DNA of 64,000 nt, taken from contig CM070633.1 in assembly GCA_036346255.1 (NCBI GenBank), positions 19,282,001 through 19,346,000 of the forward strand, written 5' to 3'. Position 1 is the first letter of the stretch. Each line of letters starts with the position of its first letter. The position numbers and the translations under genes were made by a program. This document shows, piece by piece, positions 42,199 to 54,114 of the stretch. Origin of the DNA: Ampelocalamus luodianensis. Taxonomy: Eukaryota; Streptophyta; Magnoliopsida; Poales; Poaceae. The notes below the pieces were generated by a model. The model saw nothing but the letters and a program-made list of their open reading frames with translations. It made no database searches and was not told where the DNA came from.

Positions 42199-44855
42199 TG
42201 TAATATCCCGAAAGTGAGATAAGTGAATCGCCGGGAGAGATTTAATTAATCGGGAGAGAATAAATTGAATCGGGAGAGTGTTTCTTTCAGTGAATCACCA
42301 AGTCAGAAAATAAGAGGGGGTTTTCCGTGTTTGTATGGCAACTCGGGCCCTGGGCCTTGGCCCATGTGGGCTGGCCGGCCAGCAAGGGGGAGGCGCCACC
42401 CCCTCCCCCAAACCCTAGCCGCACCTACTCCCTCTCGCCTCCACCCTTTGGCCGCCACCTCCCTCACCCCTCCCCTCCACCCCCCTTGCGCACCTCCTCA
42501 CCTCCCCTCCACCCCTTTGCTGCTGGCCAAATAAAAAGGGGAAGCTTCAATGTAGCCGGCCAAGGAGGAAGAAGAAGGGGAAAGAAGAGAAGGGAGAAGA
42601 AAAGGGAGAAGAGAAGAAGGAGATCCACGAAGGAGATCCACTTCGTGGGGTTGTGCTCAGCGTCTTCCTGGGGTTCTACGAGGGTAACACCCGCTGTTTC
42701 TTGAGGTTTGGTTAAGAGTAGATGCGAAATTGATTACGTTTATTGGATCGAAACCCTGCTGCGATTAGATCGCGTTCTGTCCAGTAGGTTGCGCGGCTGT
42801 TTTCGCAACCTTAGAAGCCGAATCAGAGGATCTCGTCTCCTAGAGAAACGTAGATTATGTTCTTAGCTTTCAGTGGCCACAAAGATCACCCAAATCCGAT
42901 TAACGGTCTGTGAGATATGAATTTTCTAGTGTAGCTGTCCTGTGGTTCTGTCAGTTTCTGGCAGTCTGTGGTAATTTGGTTAAAACTGCCATTTAAAAGG
43001 AGAATCAGGGGATCTCAGAATAACGAAACATGTGGGTAATTTCTGCACCTTTTCATATAGATAAAGAACACGAGATTTGGACTTTTGTAGCAAAAGTTAT
43101 GGTGGTTTAAGCGTACTGTCCAGAGAACCCGACGAGAATTCTGTCGTCTGATGTTTAGTTTGATAGGGGAAGTTAAGGGCAGAATCAAGAGGGCTCTCCA
43201 ACTAGGTTTATTTAGGTAATTCAATTACCTTTTCAGAAAGTCTAAGAGCATCTCAATTGGACTCCTGAGCAGGAAGTTATGTATTTTAGAATTTGGTTGT
43301 TTCCAGTAAGCACCAAAACGATCGCTAGAAATTGGGGGTTTTGTTAACACTTGAGAGTTAGCGAGTTTTGTTGTGTTATTATTTATGCTCTTGGTCCAGC
43401 GTGTTGGTCTTAGATTGGGATACCTTTATGTTCAGGTGGGCGCGGTTCGTGGGCAGCACCCTCTTCGCGTCCACCATTCTCGCACGGTTGAGGCAAGTGC
43501 ATCGTTTGTATTTTGGTTGTGATTTGCTTGGATATGAATGCGTGTTGATGCGTGTTAGTATCGTATGGCTGTGAACAAGCGTGCATAACAAGAATGGTGA
43601 ATGTTCAAAGTATGGCTTTGCATTATCCACAAATGTCATTCTCGATTTTGGTACTTTGATGATGAATAGTATTGGTACATGTGCATATTGATATCATGTG
43701 GAGACCTGGTCTTGTGAGGACCAAGTATGCACAACTTTGAAGAATTTATTTGATGAAATGATTATGAGGAATGATCTGGGTTGCGGTATTCGGGCTTATA
43801 TATGTAAGCTTGCAAGATGGGATTGTGATGTAGCTTGACAAGATAGCCTTGCTTGCTCGTTAATGAGATGAATTCTTGTTTTATCTTGATGATATTAGTT
43901 ATGGTTAAATGGTTCTACCGCATGTTGTTATTGCTTACATGATATTGAGAATATGACGTATTCTCGCTTACGCATATGTTATCATGTGCATATGCATGTT
44001 GAGAGCATAAGGTGCCACAGTCACGTGGTGACCAAGCACATCTGATTGAGGTCCCGTCATGTAGATGACGGGCTTGAGGTCCCCACATTCGTGGAATGTG
44101 AGCTATGAATATAAGAGGTCCCCATCATTAAAGTGATGGGCAAAGGTCCCTATACATGTGGTGTATAGGCTTTTGGTCCCTGTGCTGGAAGGCTGGACAT
44201 GGGTATGCAAATGACGGTTGCATACTTCGTGACACGTAAAATGCAAAAGTTAAAGAGAAAGAGAAAGTGCACCTGAGCATCTTGCATCGCATGAGCATAA
44301 GACATGTTTTTATTTGAGATGGTATATGGATGTTGATGATTACAGTAGTCTATGTTATTATTGTCATGTAATGTACTTGCTGGGTCTTTGGACTCACTCT
44401 TGCTGTTGTTGTGTTTTTAGGTACCCCCTTTACAAGAACGGCATGCATGGGAGGGAATAGAAGTGGTTGCACAATGGCACGAACTACTCACATTTGGACT
44501 AATAGATTGATAGATTAGTAGTTGAGTAATTGCATAAAGGATTTCTTATGATTACTCACTATGCATGCTATAATTTGTAATAGAGTTGATTAGAGGATTA
44601 TGATTGTCATTCATTTATGTTTTAGTTGTTTAGCATGCTATGGAAGTTGTAGTGACGATTAGCATAGTTTTGGCTATCTCTTGTCTATGCTTTGGAGGTT
44701 GGATTAATTAATTATGTTATATTTAAATGTTGGGACCTTTCGTTTAGTAACTAAACAAAGAAGGTTCATCAGATTTTGGAGATTTGTTTCAATGTTAAGA
44801 ATGTTATTGTGTTGGTTTAGTAGCATTCCGGGCTCATGTGGGGTCAGGTGTTCTG
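42199..44855 (+). repeat. Element X 5' LTR
   Basis: The LTR is 2.66 kb, starting TGTAATATCCCG. The head has GGGCCCTGGGCCTTGGCCCATG, AAACCCTAG (42410-42418), a GC-rich leader and donor-like TACGAGG|GTAAC (GT at 42684). CGGTTGAGGCAAGTGCA lies near 43486 and the hairpin array at 44016-44235. The end reads GGTCAGGTGTTCTGA, similar to the garbled D 5' LTR end. Open frames at 42265-42704 are in the leader and not called as genes. Confidence 0.88.
44016..44235. repeat. Tandem hairpin array in X 5' LTR
   Basis: The stems, in order, are GTCAC/GTGAC, CCCGTCAT/ATGACGGG, CCACATTC/GAATGTG, CCCATCA/TGATGGG, CTATACA/TGTATAG and TATGCA/TGCATA. They are spaced by GGTCCC or GGTCCCC. The arrangement is the same as in C, in opposite orientation. 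Confidence 0.85.
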
Positions 44856-45096
44856 ATTAGTATCGAGAGAGCGAGAGGTCCGTGGTGATTGTATTTACAA
44901 CTTAGGCAACTTAAATTGCTAAAATTTTGTAATGGTTAATGAACTTATAAACCTGACACACTGGTGCACAGTAGGATGGGATGGGTCAAGCATTGCATTT
45001 ACGCTTCTGTTGTGTTGTATTAATGATTCCTGTTATGAGATGATCTGATTTATCTATAGTATAATACTATGGTTATTATGTGTGGGGGTAACCCAT
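44856..45096 (+). other. Element X leader with degenerate PBS
   Basis: TAGTATCGAGAG at about 44858 is in the PBS position. GGTCCGTGG and GACACACTGGTGCAC follow, as in B, D and E. It is interrupted at 45096 by W; CCCAT (45092-45096) is the left target duplication. Confidence 0.7.
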
Positions 45097-45983
45097 TGTA
45101 ACAGCCCTAACTTAGGGTTTGTATTTCAAATGTAAAATTTTGAGGAGAAATAAAAACTTTTGTTGTCTCTTCAAATCATTTGAAAGTTTCTACATTTTTC
45201 CCTAGCAATTTCCAATTTTCTAGCAGTTGATTCTTGTGATTGGGAATTGTTGTCATCAAATTATTAGCCTTCAAACTTGTGATCATCCTCTGAAATTATT
45301 TTTCCTAGCATCTTGATCATCCTATCTACCTCCCTGAATTATCTCACAATTTTTAGATTTTATTTGCTATTTCAAATGGCCAAGTCAACCTAGTTTGAAA
45401 TCTGGTCAAACTTCTGTTCAGCAGCTTGTGAATTTTATTGGGAGAAATCTGGTGCATGAAAACTCCTGGAAAAATTTCACAAGGTGGTCCTCTGTTCCAG
45501 TTTGCTTCCATAAAAATTTCGAAATTTTTGGAGCCCTGGAGCTATCTCTAAAAATTTCCCAAAACCTCTCTGTCTTTTAAATCGAATTCTGAAAACACTG
45601 TTTGTCGGGCCCGAACCACACTTGGGCTCGAGTCCGACCGCACTAATGGACTCGGTCGCGTCAACTAATCGCACCGCCCGAGTCCAATCAATCGTGACCG
45701 TCCGATGAAGATCGAACGATCCATGTCGCGTGCGCATCCGACCTGTCCGAATGCATACACCAATCCGGCCGTCCATTTCGGATCCATCGGTCGGTGCGTT
45801 GTCGATCAAATCAAACCACCGGTTCGCACCGCCGTCGTCGTCGGCGACGGTGGACCCTACCGCCGATTCGCCTCGTCTTCTCCGCACCTCACCGGAGCTC
45901 GCGGCCGTTCGCGCATGGGTGCCACGTACCTCGCCGCTGCCACCTATTTGCCCTCGTGTCCGTCCGTGGAGCATCGCCAGAGC

Positions 45984-46246
45984 TTTATAACCTCACCGCA
46001 CTCATTCATTCATCGTTTCTTCGCTCTCTCACTTTCTCCGCCCGCTCTGCTTTCGCGGCGAAGAGGACGAAGGTAGCGCCGCCGTGTTAGCGCCGCCTTG
46101 ATTCTCGCAACCACGCCACCGTGATCCACGCTCGACGCCGCCGCATTTTGCCCAACCGGGTCCTTGGCGCCCGATGGATCACCGGCGATATCGTCGTCTC
46201 GCCTCCCGCGATCTCGCCCCGCAAGTTCGTTTGTGATCCGGTGAGT
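45984..46246 (+). promoter_or_regulatory. Putative W promoter and first leader exon
   Basis: TTTATAA at 45984 is followed about 30 bases later by a pyrimidine-rich stretch (CATCGTTTCTTCGCTCTCTC), a plausible start site. The GTGAGT donor-like site is at 46241. The same layout is kept in the 3' LTR (TTTATAA at 55063, GTGAGT near 55320). Function is inferred. Confidence 0.45.
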
Positions 46247-48800
46247 TTCTAGCTCCGCCAACTAGTCCCTTAGGATCGCATCGATGCACCGAATCTAACG
46301 GTGGGCTTGTTTACGCCTTTTGTGCATCATTGCGCGCGTCGACCAATTCTTCTCCAAGCTCGGTTTTCCGCCACCGTGGAAATTCCGGCCACCTCGGGCT
46401 TTCTTCGTCGGCGTTATCGTGTGCTTCTTGCTCCTGGTGTTGGGGCGAAGCTTGTGCGCACCTTCCGGAGTCTTCTAGAAGCTTGTCGCGTCCTCTCCGC
46501 GGAAGCCGCATCTTCTTCTCCGCCTCCGTTCGCCGCCACCGCGCGCGGCATCCCGCGGTCCGCGTCACCGTCATCGAGTTCGTGAGATCTTCGCGAACCG
46601 AAGGTATCACTCACTCGCCGTAAACCATTTGGTTAGCAAGTTCGATGCGCGCGCGCGCTGCGCCCTCGCGGCGCGCCGGTGAGCCGCCGGTGGAGTTAGT
46701 TTAGCGCTAATCTTGTTTGGCCTGAGTCTCTGATTTGTGGGCCCTCTCTGTTAAATCGCGTTTAGAAGTCCTTTAATCCAGCCCGTTATTTGTTCTCGAG
46801 TCAACGCCATGTGGGTCCATCTTTGTCGATTAGGGCTGTAGCTCTGGTTATACGTTTTCTCTGTCGGGAAGCGTATTTCTCTGTGTGATATGTTAGAAGT
46901 ACACCTTGATAAGTCAAAGGCGTATTCTTAGAATACGTCTTCGACGTCACTTTCGCGGAAAAATTGCAGTCAAGACTTTATTTGGGCCATTTGTCGATGG
47001 CGAGGGCTAGTGGTGTGGGTGCGAAATGGAATTAGTGCATTATAGATTTCGGAAATGATTTAGTATTTCTGGTTTATGTTTTCTGTTGAGCTGATAATTC
47101 AATTAAACTTGTAAAATGCATAACTAATTCAATTTTTATCCAAATCGCATGAAACCAGTGCTGTTCATTTTCATTTTAATTGTGCTATTTATTAAAATTA
47201 GTCTCAACCTTGTCTCTGTAGCAAATATCTGTTAATTAATTAAATGGTGTTTTATGTATTTTTTTCCAAGTTAGAAAATTCATATCTTTTCAATAATTGT
47301 CCAAGTCCATAAAACCAACTCTGTAAATTTTCATTTTTAGTGTGCTAATTATCGGTTAAGTTTTAGATACTGTTTTTGTTCATGAAAATTTGTTAAGTAA
47401 TTAGCTAGTGTTTTCATGTGTATTGTTAGCTTGGAAAATTCTTAGAAAATTCATAACCACTTAAAATGAATTGTTCTCTGTTTCTAAAATTTTGTTATAT
47501 CATGCTTAAGCTGCTGTGTGAGTTTTAGTATGTTTGTTTGCTGTTGCATATTTGATTTTTGCGGTGTTATTCGTTCTTATTATTTGCTTTGTTCAATCGT
47601 TAGGATTCGATATTTGCGGCAACCCGAGAACGACCCTCGCAACAAATTGAGCAACAATGAGCCGTGCAAGCGTTTGATCATGATAATCCCAGTATTTTAA
47701 AGTCTAATATTTTGTTTCATTTGTATGTATGCATCGCTTAATTTGTGTTAAATGGATTAGTTAAATCAGTAGTTGCATATCTGTAGACGAAATATTGACC
47801 TCTACTACCGAGCCTAGGTCATTTGTTGTGATTAGAGGTCATTGGATGATCTCTTATCACTTAGTAGATCCGGTCAACTTGCTTAGACATGCTTAGCTAT
47901 CGGTAGAATCTGGCGGTTATCGACTTTAGTCGGTAACCTTGATCACACAAAATTTACTACAACTTTATGTTTCAAAGATTTCGCTTTGTTTAATTGCAAA
48001 ACTAAAAATGAAAACAAAAATGATTTGGGCCGGGCACAATGGTAAGATTGGTGTGATCTTTTGGGTGTGATCGAAAGGTGCCCGGTCAATTAAGGACCGA
48101 ACATCTTGTGAGTGAATTTTTATCCAGCATTTGCGTGCTAACCACACTAGAGTATATGGGACCTCTCTTGACCTAGTACTTTGGCGTGTATTGGCTCCGG
48201 TCGCAGGAGGTCGCGGGAGGGATGGAGGTGGGAGCATGGTAGTTGTCCGAAAAGCTTTATCTGAGTGGGTAGTTGTCTTTCGGCTTTACCATGTAAGCGT
48301 ATGGGTTTCTATCCATACGAGCGGCTCGTAGTTAATACACAATATTAGAAAAAGTCTCGTAGGACTTAGTTTACAAAGATACCTTCGAAGTGTGCTTTGG
48401 CTTAAAGCGATCTCAAGTGTGGGTACATTGGTACACCCCGCAGGTTAAAACTATTCGAATAGCCTCGCCCTAGGTGATGGACACGCTTGGGTAAGCTTTT
48501 CAAGAGTTAGACTACAACATTTAAATTAAAACTTGATGGGTGGTACGAATCTGGGATTCGTGCTATTGTTGTGGTGACTATTGGGATAGTCACTTCTAGG
48601 TGGTTTATCTTTCGCTTTTGTTATTAATATCCTTACTGTTATTTCAAATCTTAAAAATGAATTGCAAACTTGCCTTTAAAACTGTATTACCTTATTGCAA
48701 ATGAAAATTGGCTTTATGCAAATGAAACATATGGCCTCCACCAAATAAGCCTGCATGTAGCTTATGAATAGGTCTGCTAGTTCACACGTCAGTCTTGCGG

Positions 48801-48821
48801 GTACAAAGACAATCTTTGTAC
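48801..48821. terminator. Hairpin in W 5' LTR, possible 3' processing region
   Basis: This is a perfect inverted repeat, GTACAAAGA / TCTTTGTAC, with a three-base loop. It is repeated in the 3' LTR at 57860-57880. Its place late in the LTR would suit an RNA 3'-end or packaging signal, but no function is shown. Confidence 0.35.
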
Positions 48822-49253
48822 TCAGGTGCTTTGCTTAATGTTTTTGTTGCAGAGGAAGAAGGTGAGCCCCAAGGGCCTCACTTCTGTGAGCTGTGTTGCC
48901 GTTTCGTGGACGACTAGACTTGGCGGTCGGTCCGATGCCTTGTGGGTTGGAGGCACGCGATTGGCTTTGTTTATAGCCATCTTATGGCACTTTGCTTCAT
49001 TTGTCGTTCTTGTTATTTGTGTACCTCTTGGCACCGTCGGCCTTTGTCCGTAATAACTCTACTATTTGTTTATCTTCCGTTAGTAGTGTAGTGTTTGGAC
49101 TCTATGTTTGGAATGGAGTTGATGTCTAATTTTGTACCGAGGTGTGTATACCGCTTTCGGAAGTATACATATCTCGAGATCGCTTATTTGATTTGTAATG
49201 CTAGGACCGGTGGTTGGTTAAGCATTACAAGCCAAATAAACTGGGTCCTCACA

Positions 49254-49691
49254 AAGTTGGTATCGAGCCATTCGACCGTAGTAACCCAAGCATAGTCGTC
49301 CTTAGGGTATTTTGAAAAAGCTTAATTTCAAAGTATAAAAAGGGTTTATGAAAACGTAGGCAGATTCTCAGGTTTTACTCCTTACCTATCTTAGCCTTCT
49401 ACTCTCATCTTACTCTAATTTGAGTTTAAAACTTGGTTTCTCTCTTTCCTTTCAAAAGATAGTTACTACCGGTAGAATCAGTCCTTGGGAGAACCATAGA
49501 GAATTAAGTCTAAGTAAAATTTGTGGGGGTATAAGGGTAAGGTATATGTGAGTTTGCTAAGTGTCTGATTTTTGTCAATTGGTTTTGTAACTTAAAAGTC
49601 TTGTGTTTGTTTTGTGCTGTTAGTAAGTTATTTGCAGTAGGTTGTCGACTTCTTGTTTTCCGGCTATTGTTAACTTGTCTTAGTGAAACAG
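49254..49691 (+). other. Element W PBS and leader
   Basis: TGGTATCGAGCC (49258-49269) follows the LTR end by four bases and is the degenerate tRNA-iMet site. The 420-base leader has no ORF. It ends in TTGTCTTAGTGAAACAG directly before ATG 49692, an acceptor-like sequence. Confidence 0.7.
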
Positions 49692-51055
49692 ATGGCCGGA
49701 GAAGCGCGTGGCGATCAAGAAGGCTGGTCATGATGAGGAGCTTCCCCCTCCTCCGACCATGGCTGAGGTGCTCGCTCAGATCGAGCGAAACCGCATGGAC
49801 CAGACGCGCATCTTGGAGGTTATTGCTAGGAATACCTCCACTCCTGCCGGTGGTGGCGGCCACCAGACTCGCGGGGGACTTGCAGAGTTCCTCCGTACGC
49901 AGCCACCGACTTTCGCCCGCTCTGAGGATCCTCTCGATGCGGATGATTGGCTGCGCATGGTTGAGCGAAAGCTCAACATAGCTCAGTGTCAGGCACAGGA
50001 TAAGGCACTCTTCGCGTCCCACCAGCTTGAGGGCGCGGCACTCTCATGGTGGGAGAACTATCTCGCCATGCAGCCCGCGGGCCATGTGGTCGCGTGGGAG
50101 GAGTTCAGGTCAGCTTTTCGTCGGGCCCACATTCCCGATGGCCTGATGAAGCTGAAGAAGAAAGAATTCCTCGCGCTCAAGCAAGGGCGCAAATCGGTAA
50201 CGGAGTACCTGTACGAGTTCAATCATTTGGCTCGTTATGCTCCAGGGGAGGTGGCCTCAGATGAGGCTAAGCAGGAGAAGTTTATGGATGGCTTGTCTGA
50301 GGAGCTGCAGGACAAGCTATCTATTGTGGACTTCTCTGACTTTCAGGCCTTGGTAGATAAGGCCATTGTTGCTGAGCATAAGGCAAAGGCGCTGGGTGAG
50401 TCCCGCAAGCGCAAATGGGAGGCGCATCAGTCTACTCACACCAGCCTCACTCGTCCTCGGGCTGGGTCAGCACCAGTGGCCCGCTCTTTTGCTCCACCGG
50501 CGCCGAGGCCATCTGCACCAGCTCCTCGTCCACCGCAGGTCGTGGTTCATCCACGTGCGCCTGCGATCCAGCAGCAGAGTGGCCTCCGCAATCCGGCGGC
50601 CGAGGTTACTTGTTTTCGCTGCCACAACAAGGGCCACTACGCCAACGCTTGCCCTCAGAGTGTTGCAGCAGCCCCTCGTCCTAATGGAGGACGCGGACAG
50701 GGGAGTGGTCATCCACCTGACCAGAAGATGATCCAGAAGCCCCAGGGTGCGAGCAGCGGTCGAGTCAACCACCTTTCAGCTGAGGAGGCTCAGGAGGCGC
50801 CAGATGTCGTGATGGGTACACTTCTTGTTAATTCTCGTCCTGCTGCAGTATTATTTGATTCTGGAGCATCGCATTCTTTTATTTCAAGATCATTTGCTGC
50901 TACTAGTGGTCTTCACTGTGTTCCTTTGGGAGTTCCTTTGCTCATCCGCTCTCCGGGGTCGGAAATGAGAGCTGATCTTCAGTGTCGGGATGTTCCTATC
51001 ATAGTCAGAGGAGTGGGGTTTTTGGCAAACCTTATTCTCTTTCGGGCCAATGAGT
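49692..51055 (+). CDS. gag: Element W gag and protease
   Basis: This is the capsid/nucleocapsid precursor fused to an aspartic protease. The ATG at 49692 leads into a frame that stops within a few codons. The long frame is open from at least 49708 to 51246 (512 codons), so a frameshift lies in the first 20 bases, or the sequence is wrong there. Gag core motifs are LAEFLRTQPPTFARS, ADDWLRMVERKL, ALSWWENYLAMQP and FRRAHIPDGLMKLKKKEF. The zinc knuckle is CFRCHNKGHYANAC at 50611-50652. The protease active site FDSGAS is intact (50854-50871; Asp 50857-50859). Near 51050 the correct protease frame shifts; the ILGMDWL motif is read in another frame, and the residues up to 51246 are spurious. It is nearly the same as gag of A. 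Confidence 0.9.
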
Positions 51056-52300
51056 CTGGATGTGATTCTTGGCATGGATTGGTTGTCCCAACACTTGGGG
51101 CAAATCGATTGTGCCAGGAAGATTGTCTATCTCACCAGCCCTTCAGGCGAGCAGGTCGGATTTTCGCCGTAGCTTCAGGGGCCACATCTATGTGTATTAG
51201 AGGCAAAGCCAGCCTTGCAGATTCAGGATGTTCCCATAGTATCTGACTTTGGGGATGTCTTTCCTGAAGACTTGCCCGGGATGCCTCCGGTTCGAGACCT
51301 GGAGTTTGTCGTCGAGTTGCTGCCCGGTACCGCCCCGATTTCGAAGGCGCCGTATCGAATGCCTCCCAATGAGCTAGAAGAATTGAAGAAGCAGCTTGGT
51401 GAGCTCCAAGCAAAGGGTTTCATCCGTCCCAGTTCATCTCCTTGGGGCTGTCCGGTGATCTTTGTGAAGAAGAAGGACAAGACTTTGCGCATGTGTGTTG
51501 ATTACCGTCCTCTCAATGAGGTGACGGTGAAGAACAAATATCCTTTGCCCCGCATTGATGATCTGTTTGATCGCTTGATGGAGCCTGTGTGTTCTCAAAG
51601 ATTGATTTGAGAATGGGGTATCATCAGGTCAGGATCAGATCTGAGGATATTCCGAAGACGGCTTTCACTACTCGTTATGGGTTGTACGAGTACACCGTCA
51701 TGTCCTTTGGCTTAACCAATGCTCCAGCTTTGTTCATGAACTTAATGAATTCAGTATTCATGGAGTATTTGGATAAATTTGTGGTGGTCTTTATTGATGA
51801 TATTCTTATCTATTCCAAGACTGAAGCAGAGCATGCTGAGCATCTGAAGATTGTTTTGGGCAAATTGCGGGAGCACCACCTGTATGCGAAGTTCAGCAAA
51901 TGCGAGTTCTGGTTGAAGGAAGTGGCATTCTTGGGCCATGTTCTTTCAGCTGGAGGCATAGTGTGGATCCCAAAGAAGGTCGCGACGTTCTATCTTGGGG
52001 GCAGCCCAAGTCAGTCACCGATGTGCGGAGTTTTCTCGGTTTAGCGGGCTACTACCGCCGCTTTATCGAGAACTTCTCCAAAATCGCAAAGCCAATGACT
52101 GAATTGCTCAAGAAGGACAAGAAGTTTGTGTGGACCTCTGCTTGTAATGAGAGCTTTCAGGAACTCAAACAGCGGTTGACTTCAGCCCCGGTCCTCACTC
52201 TTCCTGATATCCACAAGAGCTTCGATATTTATTGCGATGCCTCTCGTCAGGGACTTGGATGTGTTCTTATGCAGGAAGGCAAGGCAGTTGCCTATGCATC
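51056..52300 (+). pseudogene. pol: Element W reverse transcriptase (three frames)
   Basis: The RT domain is complete but split. 51215-51580 reads FGDVFPEDLPGMPP to LPRIDDLFDRL. 51589-51960 reads FSKIDLRMGYHQV to FLGHVLSAGG, with the catalytic FIDD at 51790-51801. 51970-52300 reads the connection domain (FLGLAGYYRRFIENFSKIAKPM) into RNase H (IYCDASRQGLGC). Breaks near 51580, 51965 and 52305 each look like a one- or two-base change; the last two lie at a CTG or CAG context. W was therefore coding until recently, or is coding in reality if the breaks are errors. Confidence 0.88.
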
Positions 52301-52905
52301 CAGCGATTGAGACCTCACGAGCTCAATTATCCCACCCATGATTTAGAGTTGGCTGCTGTGGTGCATGCACTCAAGATTTGGCGGCATTATCTGATCGGTA
52401 ACCGCTGTGAGGTGTATTCCGATCACAAGAGTTTGAAATACTTGTTCACTCAGCCAGATCTGAACCTCAGGCAGAGGAGATGGCTAGAATTAATCAAAGA
52501 TTATGACATGGGTATTCAGTATCATCCTGGCAAAGCCAATGTGGTTGCTGATGCACTTAGCCGAAAAGTGTATTGCAATACTTTGATGATCCAAGAGCAG
52601 CAACCTGCACTTCTTGCAGAATTTCAGCGTCTCAACTTGGGCTTGGTTGAACATGGTTCCCTTGCTGCCTTGGTTGTGCAACCGACCTTGGTGGATCAAA
52701 TCAAGGCAGCACAACAATCAGATGATGGTGTGGGAAAAATCAAGCAGAATATCAGGAATGGATCAGCCAAGTGTTTCACAGAAGATGAGCACGGTGTTGT
52801 GTGGTGTGGGCAGCGTCTTGTGGTCCCAAAGGTCCCAGAGTTGCGGGATTTGATTCTTCAGGAGGCCCATGATTCGCCTTTGTCCATCCATCCCGGGCCA
52901 CTAAA
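52301..52905 (+). pseudogene. pol: Element W RNase H and integrase zinc finger
   Basis: Open in one frame: RPHELNYPTHDLELAAVVHA, SDHKSLKYLFTQPDLN, YHPGKANVVADALSRK, then the tether and the first part of the HHCC finger (EAHDSPLSIHPG, near 52862-52897). The frame is lost just after this. Confidence 0.88.
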
Positions 52906-54102
52906 ATGTACCAAGATCTGCGTCGAGAGATTCGGTGGACTCGCATGAAGCGAGATTGCGTGTTCGTGGCCGATGTGACATATGTTGTCGCGTCAAGGCC
53001 GAGCATCGGCGTCAGCCAGGTCTCTCCACCCTTGCCTATACCGAGTGGAAGTGGGATTCAGAGGCATGGATTTTATTACTGGTTTGCCCGCACTTCTTGT
53101 GGAAGGATGCTATCCGGGTTGTTATCGATCGATTGACGGTAGCGCACTTCCCGCCAAGATTTACCACTCTCGATGTCATCGATTGTCGATCTCTATATCT
53201 CCGCATTGTGAGCTTGCATGTTGTGCCACGAACGATTGTGTCGATCGTGGCTCTCTTTTCACTTCTCGGCTATGGCACGCTTTACGTGAAGCCATGGGGA
53301 CCCGTCTTTCTTTCAGCTCAGCCTATCATCCTCAGACTGATGGTCAGACGGAGCGAGTCAACCAAGTTCTTGAAGATATGCTCCGTGCTTGTGTTCTTTC
53401 CTATGGGAATAATTGGGAGAAGTGCCTACCGCTTGCCGAAGTTCTCCTACAACAACAGCTTCGAGCTAGTCTCGGTATGGCACCGCTTGAGGCTTTGTAT
53501 GGGAGGCGATCTGAACCCCATTGAACCGGTCGAGACGGGGAGAGAGTTCTTTGGCCCGATTCCATCAATGAGGTGAAAATCAAGTGCGATTGATTCGTGA
53601 GCACTTGCGCGTGGCTCACCCAGCGTAAGAGCTATGCGGTCGGCGCCGCCGTGAGTTGAGTTTCCAGCCCAATGACTTTGTGTATCTCAAAGTCTCGCCT
53701 CGAAGGGACATCGTCGTTTGGTGTCAAGGGCAGCCGCTCCTCGATATGTCCGCCATATCGCATCATCAAGAAAGTGGGAGCTGTTGCATACAAGTTGGAG
53801 TTGCCGGCTACACTTGAAGGGTGCATGATGTTTTCCATGTGTCACAATTGAAGAAGTGCCTCCGTATTCCAGTTGAGGAAACACCATTGGAAAATATCGA
53901 TGTGCGTAAAGATCTGCCTTATCGTGAGCGCCCGCTCGTATCCTCGAAGAAGTGAACGAAGAACGAGGAACCGTGTGATCAAGTTCCTCAAAGTTCGATG
54001 GTCAAACCACTCGAGGATGAAGCCACTTGGGAGCGGGAAGATCGTCTCGAGCAGATTACCCATCATTCTTCTCCGGTGATCGAATCTCGGGCGAGATTCC
54101 TG
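52906..54102 (+). pseudogene. pol: Element W integrase and chromodomain (frameshifted)
   Basis: Pieces in alternate frames give the Cys pair region (near 52970), GMDFITGLP (near 53065), LSFSSAYHPQTDGQTERVNQ (53306-53365) with the catalytic Glu, RACVLSYGNNWEKCLPLAE, then PNDFVYLKVSP (near 53668) and a chromodomain-like tail (KFLKVRWSNHS, near 53980). Compared with the matching A segment there are many single-base losses, mostly at CAG/CTG/CCG contexts. No complete product can be read. Confidence 0.82.
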
Positions 54103-54114
54103 TAAGGGGAGATT
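54082..54114 (+). promoter_or_regulatory. Element W polypurine tract with adjacent hairpin
   Basis: The hairpin GAATCTCG-gg-CGAGATTC (54082-54099) is followed by TAAGGGGAGATT, touching the 3' LTR at 54115. Same arrangement as in A, with a different stem. Confidence 0.88.

Larger units (their letters stand above)
45097..49253 (+). repeat. Element W 5' LTR
   Basis: The LTR is 4,157 bases, from TGTAACAGCCC to GGGTCCTCACA. It contains a TATA-like TTTATAA at 45984-45990, then a GC-rich leader with donor-like CCG|GTGAGTTTCT (GT at 46241) and CGAAG|GTATC (about 46603). CAATTAAGGACCGAAC (48087-48102), CTATTCGAATAG (48451-48462) and the stem GTACAAAGA/TCTTTGTAC (48801-48821) follow. GC-rich open frames at 45477-46623 are not genes. 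Confidence 0.9.

Noticed and set aside
45477..46623. Open frames in the GC-rich part of the W LTR and its copy at 54492-55749
   Set aside because: The two LTR copies do not keep the same frames, and no domain is visible.
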